Shown here one piece after another: positions 27,932 to 36,854 of a DNA stretch of 50,384 nt; within the stretch, counting starts at the first letter, position 1, and each line of letters opens with the position of its first letter. The translations under genes were made by a program, and so were the position numbers. Under the pieces are notes generated by a model, which was not told the DNA's origin, searched no databases, and saw only the letters and a list, made by a program, of their open reading frames with translations. The stretch comes from an uncultured Actinomyces sp. (GTDB taxonomy: Bacteria; Actinomycetota; Actinomycetes; Actinomycetales; Actinomycetaceae), in assembly GCA_938040725.1 (NCBI GenBank), contig CALHZX010000052.1, forward strand, positions 1-50,384. Reading direction: 5' to 3'.

Positions 27932-28368
27932 GCACCAACCTCGATCCGCGCAACGTGACCGTCGGCGAGTCCGCCCCCGCATCCACCTCCCCGGAACCGC
28001 GCACGGAAGCCCAGATCGCGGCCGACCTCGAACGTCAGCGCGCCGAACTGGCCGCCACGATCGACCAGCTGTACGCGCGCGTCCAGCCCGCCGCCCTCGC
28101 CCAGGAGGCGAAGGACGAGGCCAGCGCCCGTTTCGCTTCCTTCAAGGAGTCCGCGTCACTGACCCTGCAGGACGCGGTCGGCGGCAACGCCGAGGCCCTG
28201 AAGAAGGTCGGCATCGTCGCCCTGTCCGCGATCGGCACCATCGGCGTGATCGTCCTGCTGGCGACCCGCTCGTCGCGTCGGTCGCGTCGCGAGGCCCGCC
28301 GCGCAGCCCGCGAGGCCGCCGCGCACACGCTCGCAGCCCTCAAGTCCGACGTGACTGAGGCACTGTAA
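27928..28368 (+). CDS. DUF3618 domain protein
   Basis: 146 aa from GTG 27928-27930, overlapping the previous stop by 4 bp. The segment EAQIAADLERQRAELAATID (residues ~28-47) is the DUF3618 signature. A middle helix-rich part follows, then one membrane helix (VGIVALSAIGTIGVIVLLA) and a strongly basic C-terminus (SRRSRREARRAAREAA). The protein is probably membrane-bound with a cytoplasmic Arg-rich tail. Function is unknown; it is paired with the holin-X protein. Confidence 0.82.
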   Translation: MSTNLDPRNVTVGESAPASTSPEPRTEAQIAADLERQRAELAATIDQLYARVQPAALAQEAKDEASARFASFKESASLTLQDAVGGNAEALKKVGIVALSAIGTIGVIVLLATRSSRRSRREARRAAREAAAHTLAALKSDVTEAL

Positions 28369-28383
28369 GCACCAACTGACGCA

Positions 28384-28427
28384 AACCGGCGTAACTCCGG
28401 CCACACCGGCCGCGGGTTGCGCCGGTT
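28384..28427 (+). terminator. Hairpin, probable terminator of the holin-X/DUF3618 operon
   Basis: AACCGGCGTAAC (28384-28395) pairs fully, with one GU, to GTTGCGCCGGTT (28416-28427). Only a weak T-run follows (ACATTTCC). Confidence 0.6.
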
Positions 28428-28522
28428 ACATTTCCCCATTTTCGTGGGCTTTCGCGGGCCGAGTGCCGCTCAGCTGAGCGCGCAAAACACGATCCAAGGT
28501 GAGGTCAAGGCCCGTCATTAGC

Positions 28523-28528
28523 TATGAT
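28523..28528 (+). promoter_or_regulatory. Probable -10 element for the DUF3073 gene
   Basis: TATGAT lies 75 bp upstream of the DUF3073 start. The -35 region is weak, as is common in actinobacteria. Confidence 0.4.
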
Positions 28529-28602
28529 GGTCCCACGAAACATTTTGAACACCCAGGGAACCGCTCCACGCGGACCCGAACGACGCGGAGGGGGTCGACG
28601 CC

Positions 28603-28881
28603 ATGGGGCGCGGCCGTCAAAAGGCTAAGCAGATGAAAGTCGCTCGGAAGCTGAAGTATTTCAGCCCCGACACCGACCTAAACGCACTCCAGCGCGAGCT
28701 GGCGGATGAGGACTCGTACCTGGCACACGTGCCGACGGACGAGCCCGAAGAGGACGATGCGATCGACGACGACCTCTACTCGAAATACGCCGACTTCGCC
28801 GAGATTCCCGCAGAAGACGACGACATCGACCCGAAGCAGCTCGATGAGTCCTTCTGGACGGGTGGATCCTCCACTAAGTAA
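28603..28881 (+). CDS. DUF3073 family protein
   Basis: 92 aa, cytoplasmic. It begins MGRGRQKAKQMKVARKLKYF, the diagnostic basic start of DUF3073, and has a highly acidic middle (EPEEDDAIDDDLYSKY, PAEDDDID). The family is restricted to actinobacteria and its function is unknown. The start follows a purine-rich site (GCGGAGGGGG). It is a monocistronic unit with its own terminator. Confidence 0.93.
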   Translation: MGRGRQKAKQMKVARKLKYFSPDTDLNALQRELADEDSYLAHVPTDEPEEDDAIDDDLYSKYADFAEIPAEDDDIDPKQLDESFWTGGSSTK

Positions 28882-28894
28882 CGGCTCAGCCACA

Positions 28895-28923
28895 CGGCGG
28901 ACCGAGGACCGGTCCGCCGCTTT
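28895..28923 (+). terminator. Terminator of the DUF3073 gene
   Basis: A perfect 9-bp stem CGGCGGACC/GGTCCGCCG with a 7-nt loop is followed by CTTTGG. Confidence 0.7.
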
Positions 28924-28986
28924 GGCGTGCCCAATCCACTCTTCCTGACGCGCCCGCGCGCACTCGTACAAAAGCACACGCATGCG

Positions 28987-29022
28987 GAGAGGGGTCGAGG
29001 CCCGCAGGCCTCGAACCCTCTC
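28987..29022 (-). terminator. Strong hairpin downstream of purM
   Basis: A 16-bp stem with one mismatch (GAGAGGGGTCGAGGCC at 28987-29002 with 29007-29022) and loop CGCA. It lies about 65 bp past the purM stop and would end purM transcription, and perhaps converging transcripts too. The T-run on the minus side is weak. Confidence 0.6.
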
Positions 29023-29040
29023 ACGTACTCAGAGCAGGCG

Positions 29041-29090
29041 CACCGCTCAGGTCCGCTCAGGTCCGCTCAGGTCCGCTCAGCGCCGCTCAG
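29041..29090. repeat. Five tandem 10-bp units at the purM 3' end
   Basis: GTCCGCTCAG is repeated three times exactly and twice with changes (CACCGCTCAG, CGCCGCTCAG). The last unit contains the purM stop codon (29087-29089). Confidence 0.9.
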
Positions 29091-30247
29091 CCCACGCGGT
29101 ACTCGCCGTGCAGCAGCACGGCGCCCGCCTGGACGCCCTTCGTGCCGGAGATGAGGCGCACGCCCGAGGAATCAGTACTCAGGTCGGACACCGATCCGAA
29201 ACCATCCACCGTGCCATCGGCGCCGGCTGACGTGACGGAGCCGAGGACCCACGCGGCCACCCCGTCCTCGTTGATAGCGGCCAGGACCTCGGTGGCGACA
29301 GACGCGGAGACGACGGCGACCATGCCGACGCCCAGGTTCAGGGAGTCTTCCATGCCGACCCAGGTGACGTCGCCGCCGCGGCGCACCCAGTCGAACACGG
29401 CGGGCACGGTCCACGTAGAGCGGTCGACGGTGGCGATGGCGCCCTGGGGCAGGACGCGCGACAGGTTCGCGGCCAGGCCGCCGCCGGTCACGTGCGAGTA
29501 GGCGTGAATCCCCTCGACGCCGAAGCGCTCGACCAGGTCCAGGCACAGGCGCGTGTACAGGCGGGTGGGCTCGAGGAGCTCCTCGCCGAGGGTGCGGCCG
29601 AACTCGGCCACGTGGGACTCCAGCGAGGCGCCGACGCGGGAGACAACGGAGCGCACCAGCGAGTAGCCGTTGGAGTGCAGGCCCGAGGAGGCCATGGCGA
29701 TGACGACGTCGCCGCCCGTCACGCGCTCGGGACCCAGCAGCTTGGAGGCGTCCACGACGCCGGTCGCCGCGCCCGCGATGTCGTAGTCGTCGGGCTCCAT
29801 GACGCCCGGGTGCTCGGCGGTCTCGCCGCCGATGAGGGGCGTGCCCGTGGCCTCGCAGGCCCGCGCGATGCCGGTGACGATGGAGGCGATGCGCTCGGGG
29901 ACCACGTGCCCGCAGGCGATGTAGTCGGTCATGAGGACCGGGCGCGCGCCGATCACGACGATGTCGTCGACAACCATGCCGACCAGGTCCTGGCCGATCG
30001 TGTCGTGCACGTCCAGCGCCTGCGCGATCGCGATCTTCGTGCCCACGCCGTCCGTGGAGGTCGCGAGCAGCGGCTTCTCCATGCCCAGCAGGGCCGATGC
30101 ATCGACCATGCCGGCGAATCCGCCGGTCGCGCCCAGGACGGTGGAGTCGTGGGTGGCGGCCACCGCGCTCTTCATCAGTTCGACGGCGCGGTCGCCCGCA
30201 GCGGTGTCGACGCCAGCGGTCGCGTAGTCCAGGGGGGTGTCGGTCAT
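29087..30247 (-). CDS. purM: Phosphoribosylformylglycinamidine cyclo-ligase (AIR synthase)
   Basis: 386 aa. Closes the imidazole ring in step five of purine synthesis, using ATP and FGAM. The family pattern is complete: DYATAGVDTAAGDRAVELMK at the start, STDGVGTKIAIA, GQDLVGMVVDDIVVIGARPV, GGETAEHPG, MASSGLHSNGYSLVR and HVTGGGLAANLSRVLP. The start is ATG 30245-30247; a longer frame upstream enters the purF-purM gap and is rejected. It lies 100 bp downstream of purF on the same strand, so the two are likely cotranscribed. The last ~25 residues are less conserved and end in a tandem repeat. Confidence 0.97.
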   Translation of the reverse strand: MTDTPLDYATAGVDTAAGDRAVELMKSAVAATHDSTVLGATGGFAGMVDASALLGMEKPLLATSTDGVGTKIAIAQALDVHDTIGQDLVGMVVDDIVVIGARPVLMTDYIACGHVVPERIASIVTGIARACEATGTPLIGGETAEHPGVMEPDDYDIAGAATGVVDASKLLGPERVTGGDVVIAMASSGLHSNGYSLVRSVVSRVGASLESHVAEFGRTLGEELLEPTRLYTRLCLDLVERFGVEGIHAYSHVTGGGLAANLSRVLPQGAIATVDRSTWTVPAVFDWVRRGGDVTWVGMEDSLNLGVGMVAVVSASVATEVLAAINEDGVAAWVLGSVTSAGADGTVDGFGSVSDLSTDSSGVRLISGTKGVQAGAVLLHGEYRVG

Positions 30248-30309
30248 GGGTGGTGCCTTTCGCAGGTGGCGCTCGACGAGGCCGTGTCTGGGTGGTCGGG
30301 TTGAGAACG

Positions 30310-30342
30310 ACGCCCGCGGCGCAGGGGTTGCGTCGCGGGCGT
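30310..30342 (-). terminator. Hairpin between purF and purM
   Basis: A perfect 9-bp stem ACGCCCGCG/CGCGGGCGT lies in the 100-bp gap. It could reduce read-through from purF into purM or stabilise mRNA ends; no strong T-run follows. Confidence 0.45.
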
Positions 30343-30347
30343 GGAGG

Positions 30348-31895
30348 TTAGCAGGGGGTGGCTTCGGGGGTTCCGGGCACGGGCGTCCCGGCGGGGATCG
30401 TCTCGGGGTATTCGCCCGTGAAGCAGCCGATGCACAGGGACGTGCCCTGTCCGGTGGCCGCGACCATGCCGTCGATCGACAGGTAGGCCAGGGAGTCGGC
30501 ACCGATCGAGTCGCGGACCTGTTCGACGCTCATGGACGAGGCGATGAGCTCGGCGCGCGTCGGGAAATCGATACCGAAGAAGCACGGCCACGCAACCGGC
30601 GGCGAGGAGATGCGCACGTGCACCTCGGCGGCCCCGGCCTCGCGCAGCATCTTGACGAGCGCGCGCTGCGTGTTACCGCGCACGATCGAGTCGTCGATGA
30701 CGACCAGGCGCTTGCCTTCGATGACCTCGCGCAGGGGGTTGAGCTTCAGGCGGATACCCAGCTGACGCAGCGACTGCGTCGGCTGGATGAAGGTGCGGCC
30801 CACGTACGCGTTCTTCACGAGGCCCTGGGCGAAGGGGATCCCGGACTCCTGCGCGTAGCCGATCGCGGCGGGCGTGCCCGAGTCGGGCGTGGGGATCACC
30901 AGGTCCGCCTCGATGGGGTTCTCGCGCGCCAGGGCAGCGCCCATCTCGTGGCGCGCGGCGACGATGCGGCGCCCGCCGATCGTCGTGTCGGGGCGGGCCA
31001 GGTACACGTACTCGAAGACGCAGGTGTTGGAGCGGCGCACGGCGAAGCGGCGCGAGTGCACGCCCGACGCGTCGATCGAGATGAGCTCGCCGGGTTCGAC
31101 CTCGCGCACGACGGTCGCGCCGCACAGGTCGAGGGCGGCGGTCTCGGAGGCGACGACCCAGCCGGAGGCCAGGCGCCCGAGCACGAGCGGGCGGTAGCCG
31201 TGCGGGTCGCGCGCGGCGTACAGCGTGTTCTCGTCCATGAAGACCAGGGAGAACGCGCCCTTAATGCGCGGCAGGACCTTCAGGGCGGCGCCGACGAGGG
31301 GCGCGGGCTCGAGGTCGTCAGTAACCGACGAGGCCGGGGCGACCTCGTCCCCATCAGTCTCGGAAGGCGTCACGGACGGGGACGCGATGAAGGGGGTCGG
31401 CCCGGGAATGCGGTCGGCCATGCCCAAAAGCGCGGTCACGAGGGAGGTGTCGGTGGAGGCGCCGCGTTCGAAGTCCTCGCCGTCGTCGGCGATCTCGACG
31501 GCCAGCTCGCGCAGCTCGACCGTGTTGGTGAGGTTGCCGTTGTGGGCCAGGGCGAGCGTGCCCATGGGGGTGGGGCCCAGCGTCGGCTGGGCGTTGCGCC
31601 ACACGTCCGCGCCGGTCGTCGCGTAGCGGACGTGGCCCAGCGCGATGTGGCCGCGCAGGCCCTGCAGGGACTGCTCGGAGAACACCTGCGAGACGAGGCC
31701 CTGATCCTTATACACGAGGATCTGTTTGCCATTCGATGTCGCAATACCGGCGCTCTGTTGGCCGCGGTGTTGCAAAGCGTAGAGGGAGAAGTAGGTCAGA
31801 CGGGAAACGTCCTCGCCCGGGGCCCATACTCCGAAGACCCCGCAGTGATCGTGCGGGTGATCGTCTCCGAAGAGTTCCTGGTCGGACAGTGTCAT
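30348..31895 (-). CDS. purF: Amidophosphoribosyltransferase
   Basis: 515 aa. Commits PRPP and glutamine to purine synthesis. The start at ATG 31893-31895 gives a 17-residue propeptide before Cys18 (HDHCGVFGVW), the glutaminase nucleophile exposed by cleavage. The PRPP-binding segment VVIDDSIVRGNTQRALV and the Fe-S-type cysteine spacing near the C-terminus (SLCIGCFTGEYP) are visible. An earlier in-frame Met (31937) is possible but neither start has a clear Shine-Dalgarno. Relative to homologs there is a Pro/Ser/Ala-rich insertion (FIASPSVTPSETDGDEVAPA region) in the glutaminase domain; it contains a copy of the dispersed word (31327-31340). Confidence 0.96.
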   Translation of the reverse strand: MTLSDQELFGDDHPHDHCGVFGVWAPGEDVSRLTYFSLYALQHRGQQSAGIATSNGKQILVYKDQGLVSQVFSEQSLQGLRGHIALGHVRYATTGADVWRNAQPTLGPTPMGTLALAHNGNLTNTVELRELAVEIADDGEDFERGASTDTSLVTALLGMADRIPGPTPFIASPSVTPSETDGDEVAPASSVTDDLEPAPLVGAALKVLPRIKGAFSLVFMDENTLYAARDPHGYRPLVLGRLASGWVVASETAALDLCGATVVREVEPGELISIDASGVHSRRFAVRRSNTCVFEYVYLARPDTTIGGRRIVAARHEMGAALARENPIEADLVIPTPDSGTPAAIGYAQESGIPFAQGLVKNAYVGRTFIQPTQSLRQLGIRLKLNPLREVIEGKRLVVIDDSIVRGNTQRALVKMLREAGAAEVHVRISSPPVAWPCFFGIDFPTRAELIASSMSVEQVRDSIGADSLAYLSIDGMVAATGQGTSLCIGCFTGEYPETIPAGTPVPGTPEATPC

Positions 31896-32095
31896 GTCTG
31901 GCTGCGAGACGGGAAGCACGCTCTCACTCTCGCACATTTTTTTGCACTTCGTGGCACGTATCCACGTTATGGCGGGCACACGAGGGCCCGGCAGACACAG
32001 CACGCAGCGCGTAATTGCGCACGCTTTGCCAGGCAGAATCGGTCTCCTCATGGTCGAGATGCCACAATGGAGTGCAGCAATCATGAGGAGGAAAC

Positions 32096-34612
32096 GTGGC
32101 CAATCCGACGCTGAGCGCCATCATGTGGGGACTCGCCCTGCTGGTGAGCGCCCTGGCCGTCCTGTCGTTCGTGCGAGGCCTGACACACCTGTGGCGCACC
32201 GTCTGCGCGGGCACGCCGGACCCGGGGCGCCTGACCCCCGTGGGCAAGCGCCTCTGGGGCGTCATCTCCGCGGCCCTGACCCACCGCGAGTTCAAGGGGC
32301 GCCCGTGGATCAAGTGCGCCCACTGGCTCGTCATGGTCTCCTTCCCGATCTTGTTCCTCACCCTGGTCACGGGCTACGCCCAGCTGCGCGTCCAGACCTT
32401 CACACTGCCTCTCCTCGGACACTTCGCGCCGTGGGAGTGGCTGACCGAGGTCTTCGCGTGGGGTGGCCTGGCCGGCATCATCCTCCTGATGGTCGTGCGC
32501 CAGCGCGCCGGGCGCGGCACGGCCGCGGAGGCGGCCCTGTCCAACGACGATCCCGACGGCGCTGCCGCCGCGGCCGACCCCGACGGCACCCCGCCCTCGT
32601 CCCTGGCCACACCCCACCCGCGCGACTCCTCCCCGCGCGGCCTGGCCTCCCGTTTCCTGGGTTCGACCCGCTGGCAGGCGCTCTTCGTCGAGTGGGTCAT
32701 CCTCATCGTGTGCGCGTGCGTCGTGGCCCTGCGCGGCCTCGAATACGCGCTGTTCAGCCTCACGCCGGGCCTCGAGGACCACGCGACCGCCCTGCACTTC
32801 CCCCTCACCGCCTGGCTGGGCACGCTCTTCGCGGCCGCTGCCTCCTCCTCGGCCACCTCGCTGGCGAACGCGATCGTGGCGGTCAGCGCCCTCAAGGTCC
32901 TCACCTCCATGACCTGGCTGACGGTCGTCGGCATCCAGACCGGCATGGGCGTCGCCTGGCACCGCTTCGTCGCGATCCTCAACCTGTACACGCGCCGGGG
33001 CGCCGACGGCACGAAAGCCCTGGGACCGGCCGACCACATGCTCATCGACGGCAAGCCCGTGACCAGCGAGGACGACTTCGACGACCTCCCCGAGGACACC
33101 GTCCTCGGCGTGGGCACGATCGACGACTTCTCATGGAAGGCCCGCCTGGACCTGTACTCGTGCACCGAGTGCGGTCGCTGCCAGGAGCTGTGCCCCGCGT
33201 GGAACACCCAAAAACCCCTCTCCCCCAAGCTCCTCATCATGGGCCTACGCGACCACATGGAGTCCGCCTCCAACGTGCAGATCGTCGAGCAGGAGGAGGG
33301 CCACCAGAAGCTGGGCGATGGGCAGGTCCTCCTCGACAAGGGAGTTCCGGCCTCGCCGCACTCCTTCGACCTGGTCTCCGCCCTGTCCCTGTCGGGCGCG
33401 ACCGGCCCCGAGGGCGTCTCCGCAGTGACCGCTCCCCTGGTCCCCGAGGTCGTCTCCGAGGAAGTCCTGTGGGACTGCACAAACTGCGGCGCCTGCGTCG
33501 AACAGTGCCCCGTCGACATCGAGCACATCGACCACATCCTCGACCTGCGCCGCCACCAGGTCCTCATGGAAGGTGCGTTCCCCCGCGAGCTGGGCCGCGC
33601 GTTCCGCGGCATGGAATCCAAGGCGAACCCCTACAACCAGCCCGCCCGCAAGCGCATGGAGTGGGCGAAGAAGCTGGACTTCGACATCCCCGTCGTCGGC
33701 GAGGACATCGAGGACGCCTCCGAGGTTGACTACCTGTTCTGGGTGGGCTGCGCGGGTGCCTACGACGACACGGCGAAAAAGACCAGCGCCGCCATCGCCG
33801 AGCTGCTGCACACCGCGGGCGTGTCCTTCGCGGTCCTCGGCTCGGGCGAGTCCTGCACGGGCGATCCAGCCCGCCGCGCCGGCAACGAGGCGCTCTTCCA
33901 GATGCTGGCCGCCCAGGCCATCGACACGCTCACGGAAGCCAAGCCGCGCAAGATCGTCGTCTCCTGCGCGCACTGTTTCAACACGATCGCGGGCGAGTAC
34001 CCGGAGCTGGGCGGTTCCTTCGACGTCGTCCACCACACGCAGCTCCTCAACCGCCTCGTGCGCGACGGCCTGCTCACGCCGGTCGCGCCGTCGGCCTCCG
34101 CTGATTCCGCCGCCTCCACGGGTGCGGACGCCACGGACGAGGCCGGGGCAGCCTCCGCAGGCAACGCTCCCTCGGTCGGCACGCCCCTGAAGGTCACCTA
34201 CCACGACGCCTGTTTCCTGGGACGCCACAACCGCATCTACGAACCCCCACGCGAGCTCGTAGGCTCCCTGCCGAACGTGGAGCTCCTCGAGATGCCGCGC
34301 AACCGCGACCGCGCGATGTGCTGCGGCGCGGGCGGCGCGCACGCCTGGTTCGAGGAGACGCGCGGGACCCGTATCGCCGACGCTCGCATCGTCGAGGCCG
34401 CCTCCACGGGTGCGGACGTCGTCGCGACGGCCTGCCCGTTCTGTTCCCAGATGCTCGGCTCCGCCTCGGGCACGTCCGCCGGTTTCGTCTCGGCCGACGC
34501 CGACCAGGGTACCGCGAATAACGATGCCGCCACGGCTACTTCCGGCCAGAAGCTCCCCGAGGTGCGCGACGTGGCCGTCATGCTGCTCGAATCCGTCAAG
34601 CGCGGGCAGTAG
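32096..34612 (+). CDS. Membrane-bound Fe-S oxidoreductase with two CCG domains
   Basis: 838 aa. The N-terminal ~300 residues hold about six membrane helices; next come two 4Fe-4S motifs (CTECGRCQELCP and CTNCGACVEQCP), then two cysteine-rich CCG domains (WVGCAGAYDD...CAHCFN and YHDACFLGRHN...CCGAGG...CPFCSQ) as in heterodisulfide reductase subunit B and GlpC. It resembles the large actinobacterial Fe-S reductases (Rv0338c type) that probably pass electrons to or from the quinone pool; donor and acceptor are unknown. GTG 32096 is preceded by AGGAGG. The gene is divergent from purF. The linker between the CCG domains carries the dispersed word (34136-34149, peptide DEAG), and ASTGAD is encoded twice by near-identical DNA. 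Confidence 0.88.
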   Translation: MANPTLSAIMWGLALLVSALAVLSFVRGLTHLWRTVCAGTPDPGRLTPVGKRLWGVISAALTHREFKGRPWIKCAHWLVMVSFPILFLTLVTGYAQLRVQTFTLPLLGHFAPWEWLTEVFAWGGLAGIILLMVVRQRAGRGTAAEAALSNDDPDGAAAAADPDGTPPSSLATPHPRDSSPRGLASRFLGSTRWQALFVEWVILIVCACVVALRGLEYALFSLTPGLEDHATALHFPLTAWLGTLFAAAASSSATSLANAIVAVSALKVLTSMTWLTVVGIQTGMGVAWHRFVAILNLYTRRGADGTKALGPADHMLIDGKPVTSEDDFDDLPEDTVLGVGTIDDFSWKARLDLYSCTECGRCQELCPAWNTQKPLSPKLLIMGLRDHMESASNVQIVEQEEGHQKLGDGQVLLDKGVPASPHSFDLVSALSLSGATGPEGVSAVTAPLVPEVVSEEVLWDCTNCGACVEQCPVDIEHIDHILDLRRHQVLMEGAFPRELGRAFRGMESKANPYNQPARKRMEWAKKLDFDIPVVGEDIEDASEVDYLFWVGCAGAYDDTAKKTSAAIAELLHTAGVSFAVLGSGESCTGDPARRAGNEALFQMLAAQAIDTLTEAKPRKIVVSCAHCFNTIAGEYPELGGSFDVVHHTQLLNRLVRDGLLTPVAPSASADSAASTGADATDEAGAASAGNAPSVGTPLKVTYHDACFLGRHNRIYEPPRELVGSLPNVELLEMPRNRDRAMCCGAGGAHAWFEETRGTRIADARIVEAASTGADVVATACPFCSQMLGSASGTSAGFVSADADQGTANNDAATATSGQKLPEVRDVAVMLLESVKRGQ

Positions 34613-34618
34613 GGACGG

Positions 34619-36220
34619 CTATTCCTCGTCCTCCGGGGAGATTTCCTCAAGGCCAACGAGGAAGCCATCCTCGTCGACGACGTTGCCGCCCACGAGGGTC
34701 GCGATCATGCCGGCCGCCTTCTCGACGTCCTGCGTGGAACGCAGGCGTTCGAGGCGCGCGGTGCGGCTCATCGCCCCCGCTCCGGGCGTCGGAGCGGACG
34801 TGGGCAGCCAGCGCACCTGATATTCGATGATGGCCCCGGCCGTCCACGGCTCCCAGCGCAGGACGCGCGGAGGCGTGGGTACGGCGTGGACCTCGATCAT
34901 CATGTCGGAGCGGTGCCCGATAGGGCTCATGAGAGCGTACCCGTCGACGACCTGCGGCTGGTCGCGCTGGGCCTCGAGCTCCTCGCGAGCCTTCGCGATC
35001 TTCGAGGCGATGTCCTCGCGCACCGGGCCGAGCTCAGCCTTCAGCTTTTCGATCTGCGCGATCTGCGCGGGGGTGAGCGGCGGGGGCTTGGGGGCCTCGG
35101 GCGCGATGTCGCGCGCGTCCTTCATCTGTTCGAACCCGGCACGCTCACGCATCGCGGAGAGCAGGTCCTCCGGATTGATCCAGCGCGGCGAGTACACCGT
35201 CAGATTCACGGCCGAGTCGGCGTCGGGGATCATGACGTAGCCGCTGCCCGCGATGCGCAGGCCGCCAGCGAGGCGGCGGGCCATGCGGCGCAGCGCCTCG
35301 AGCACGCGATACTCCAAGCCCGTGGGCAGGCCGTCGGGGAAGGCCTTGTCCCACTCGCCCATGACGCCGTTATTCTGCTGGCGGGCGTGCGTCTGCGGGC
35401 AGCGCAGGACCCACGCGTTGGACAGCGAGGCCGGGGTACCCAGCGCTGCGCGCGTCGGCTGGTCGAGCGCCCACGGCCCCTCCAGCTCAGCCTCGGAGGA
35501 CAGGCGGAGACGTCCCGGGGCAATCCAGCCGGCCTCGTCCCACATGGAAATCGCGAGCGCCTCCAGTTCGGCGGGATCTACCGCGTCGGAGACGAGGAAG
35601 AGATGATGGGCGCGCGCGTCCTCCAGCTCGATGACGCCGGCGGGTTCACTCACCTCGATGGCGGCGGCGATCGGGACGGCGGCCTCGGCGCTCGTGACCT
35701 CGCCGCCGGCGGCAATCTGGAAGGCCGCGTCCGTCGAGGTCATCGTCGCCAGCCCGACGTTCGTCTGGGTGAGCGGATTGTCCGTCGCGCTCATCGGCGT
35801 CGGATCCGCGAAGGAATGAGGGGTGGCCGCCATGCGTTCCTTGAGGGAACGCCTCACCGGCGAGGCCTGGGGGGCCTCGTCCCTGTTGGTGACCTGCTCG
35901 GCACGCGGAGTCATACCGGGCAGCGCGACGCCCTGAATGACACCCGTGCGCGTCGGGGAGGGCGCGACCGGGGGAATGCCGACCCCTGCCTCGCGGCTGC
36001 CGCTAGTCTGCGGGGCGGCGTGCGCCTGCGGGACTCCCATGACGGGCGTCGGCGCGGGCGGCTCCGGCAGAGGCGGCACCGGCAGATCCGCAGGCTCGGG
36101 AGCGGGAGGCTCGGGCAGGTCGGCGGGATCCGGCGCAGGCGGATAGCTCATCTCGCGAGCCGCGCGCTCTGCGCGCATGCGTTCACGCCTGGACGGCGGC
36201 GGAGGAGGAATGGCCGACAT
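34619..36220 (-). CDS. Hypothetical protein with Pro-rich N-terminus
   Basis: 533 aa; I do not recognise the family. Residues 1-70 are Pro/Glu/Ala-rich (PPAPDPADLPEPP repeats), followed by a ~100-residue low-complexity linker. A folded part starts near residue 195 (GVIELEDARAHHLFLVSDAV) and contains VMGEWDKAFPDGLPTGLEYR and GSGYVMIPDADSAVNLTVYS. A coiled coil of about 40 residues lies near 398-437 (IEKLKAELGPVREDIASKIA). No signal peptide or membrane helix is visible, so it is probably cytoplasmic. The stop is 6 bp from the converging Fe-S oxidoreductase stop, and its start is just 6 bp from the dcd stop, so it may be cotranscribed with dcd. Confidence 0.7.
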   Translation of the reverse strand: MSAIPPPPPSRRERMRAERAAREMSYPPAPDPADLPEPPAPEPADLPVPPLPEPPAPTPVMGVPQAHAAPQTSGSREAGVGIPPVAPSPTRTGVIQGVALPGMTPRAEQVTNRDEAPQASPVRRSLKERMAATPHSFADPTPMSATDNPLTQTNVGLATMTSTDAAFQIAAGGEVTSAEAAVPIAAAIEVSEPAGVIELEDARAHHLFLVSDAVDPAELEALAISMWDEAGWIAPGRLRLSSEAELEGPWALDQPTRAALGTPASLSNAWVLRCPQTHARQQNNGVMGEWDKAFPDGLPTGLEYRVLEALRRMARRLAGGLRIAGSGYVMIPDADSAVNLTVYSPRWINPEDLLSAMRERAGFEQMKDARDIAPEAPKPPPLTPAQIAQIEKLKAELGPVREDIASKIAKAREELEAQRDQPQVVDGYALMSPIGHRSDMMIEVHAVPTPPRVLRWEPWTAGAIIEYQVRWLPTSAPTPGAGAMSRTARLERLRSTQDVEKAAGMIATLVGGNVVDEDGFLVGLEEISPEDEE

Positions 36221-36226
36221 CGAGTG

Positions 36227-36808
36227 TCACCGTTCGATGCGCGTGCGCGTGAAACGCTCGTGGGTGCGCGACGGCGTCGGGCCGCGCTGACCCTGGTAGT
36301 GAGAGCCAAGACCCTGGGATCCGTAAGGATGCTCGGCCGGGGAGGACAGGTCGAAGAAGCACAGCTGCCCGATCTTCATACCGGGGTAGAGCAGGATCGG
36401 CATCGTCGCGGTGTTCGACAGCTCGAGGGTCACGTGACCGGAGAAACCGGGGTCAATGAAGCCCGCCGTCGAGTGGGTGAGCAGGCCGAGACGGCCGAGC
36501 GAGGACTTCCCCTCCAGGCGCGCCGCAATGTCATCGCCCAGGGTGACGAGCTCGTAGGTGGCACCCAGGACGAACTCGCCGGGGTGCAGGACGAAAGGCT
36601 GATCGGGGCCCACGTCCACCAGGTGGGTGAGGTCCGACTGATCCGCCGCAGGATCAATCACCGGGTAGCGGTGGTTATCGAAGAGGCGGAACAGGCGATC
36701 CAGGCGCACGTCAATGCTGGCCGGCTGAACCAAGTCGCGGTCCAGCGGGTCGAGCTGGATACGCCCGGAGTCCAGGGAGGCTTTGATGTCGCGGTCACTG
36801 AGCAGCAT
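36227..36808 (-). CDS. dcd: dCTP deaminase, probably dUMP-forming
   Basis: 193 aa, the family length. Converts dCTP to dUTP, and in actinobacterial members directly to dUMP, supplying thymidylate synthesis. It begins MLLSDRDIKASLDSGRI and has the trimer active-site segments GKSSLGRLGLLTHSTAGFID and PGFSGHVTLELSN with the catalytic Glu. A shorter distance to a second upstream Met was not used because the family begins MLLSD. The dispensable C-terminal lid contains YQGQRGPTPSR, which closes over the triphosphate. Bifunctionality is inferred from taxonomic grouping, not shown directly. Confidence 0.96.
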   Translation of the reverse strand: MLLSDRDIKASLDSGRIQLDPLDRDLVQPASIDVRLDRLFRLFDNHRYPVIDPAADQSDLTHLVDVGPDQPFVLHPGEFVLGATYELVTLGDDIAARLEGKSSLGRLGLLTHSTAGFIDPGFSGHVTLELSNTATMPILLYPGMKIGQLCFFDLSSPAEHPYGSQGLGSHYQGQRGPTPSRTHERFTRTRIER

Positions 36809-36854
36809 GACTCGATTGTCGCACACTCAGCGCCGCGACAACAGCCTCAGCGAA

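Noticed and set aside
30237..32114. 625-codon open frame on the plus strand opposite purF/purM
   Set aside because: Complement of conserved purine genes; no family features.
31894..33729. 611-codon plus-strand frame overlapping the Fe-S oxidoreductase
   Set aside because: The other frame has both 4Fe-4S and CCG motifs and a ribosome site; this one is Arg/Pro-rich shadow.
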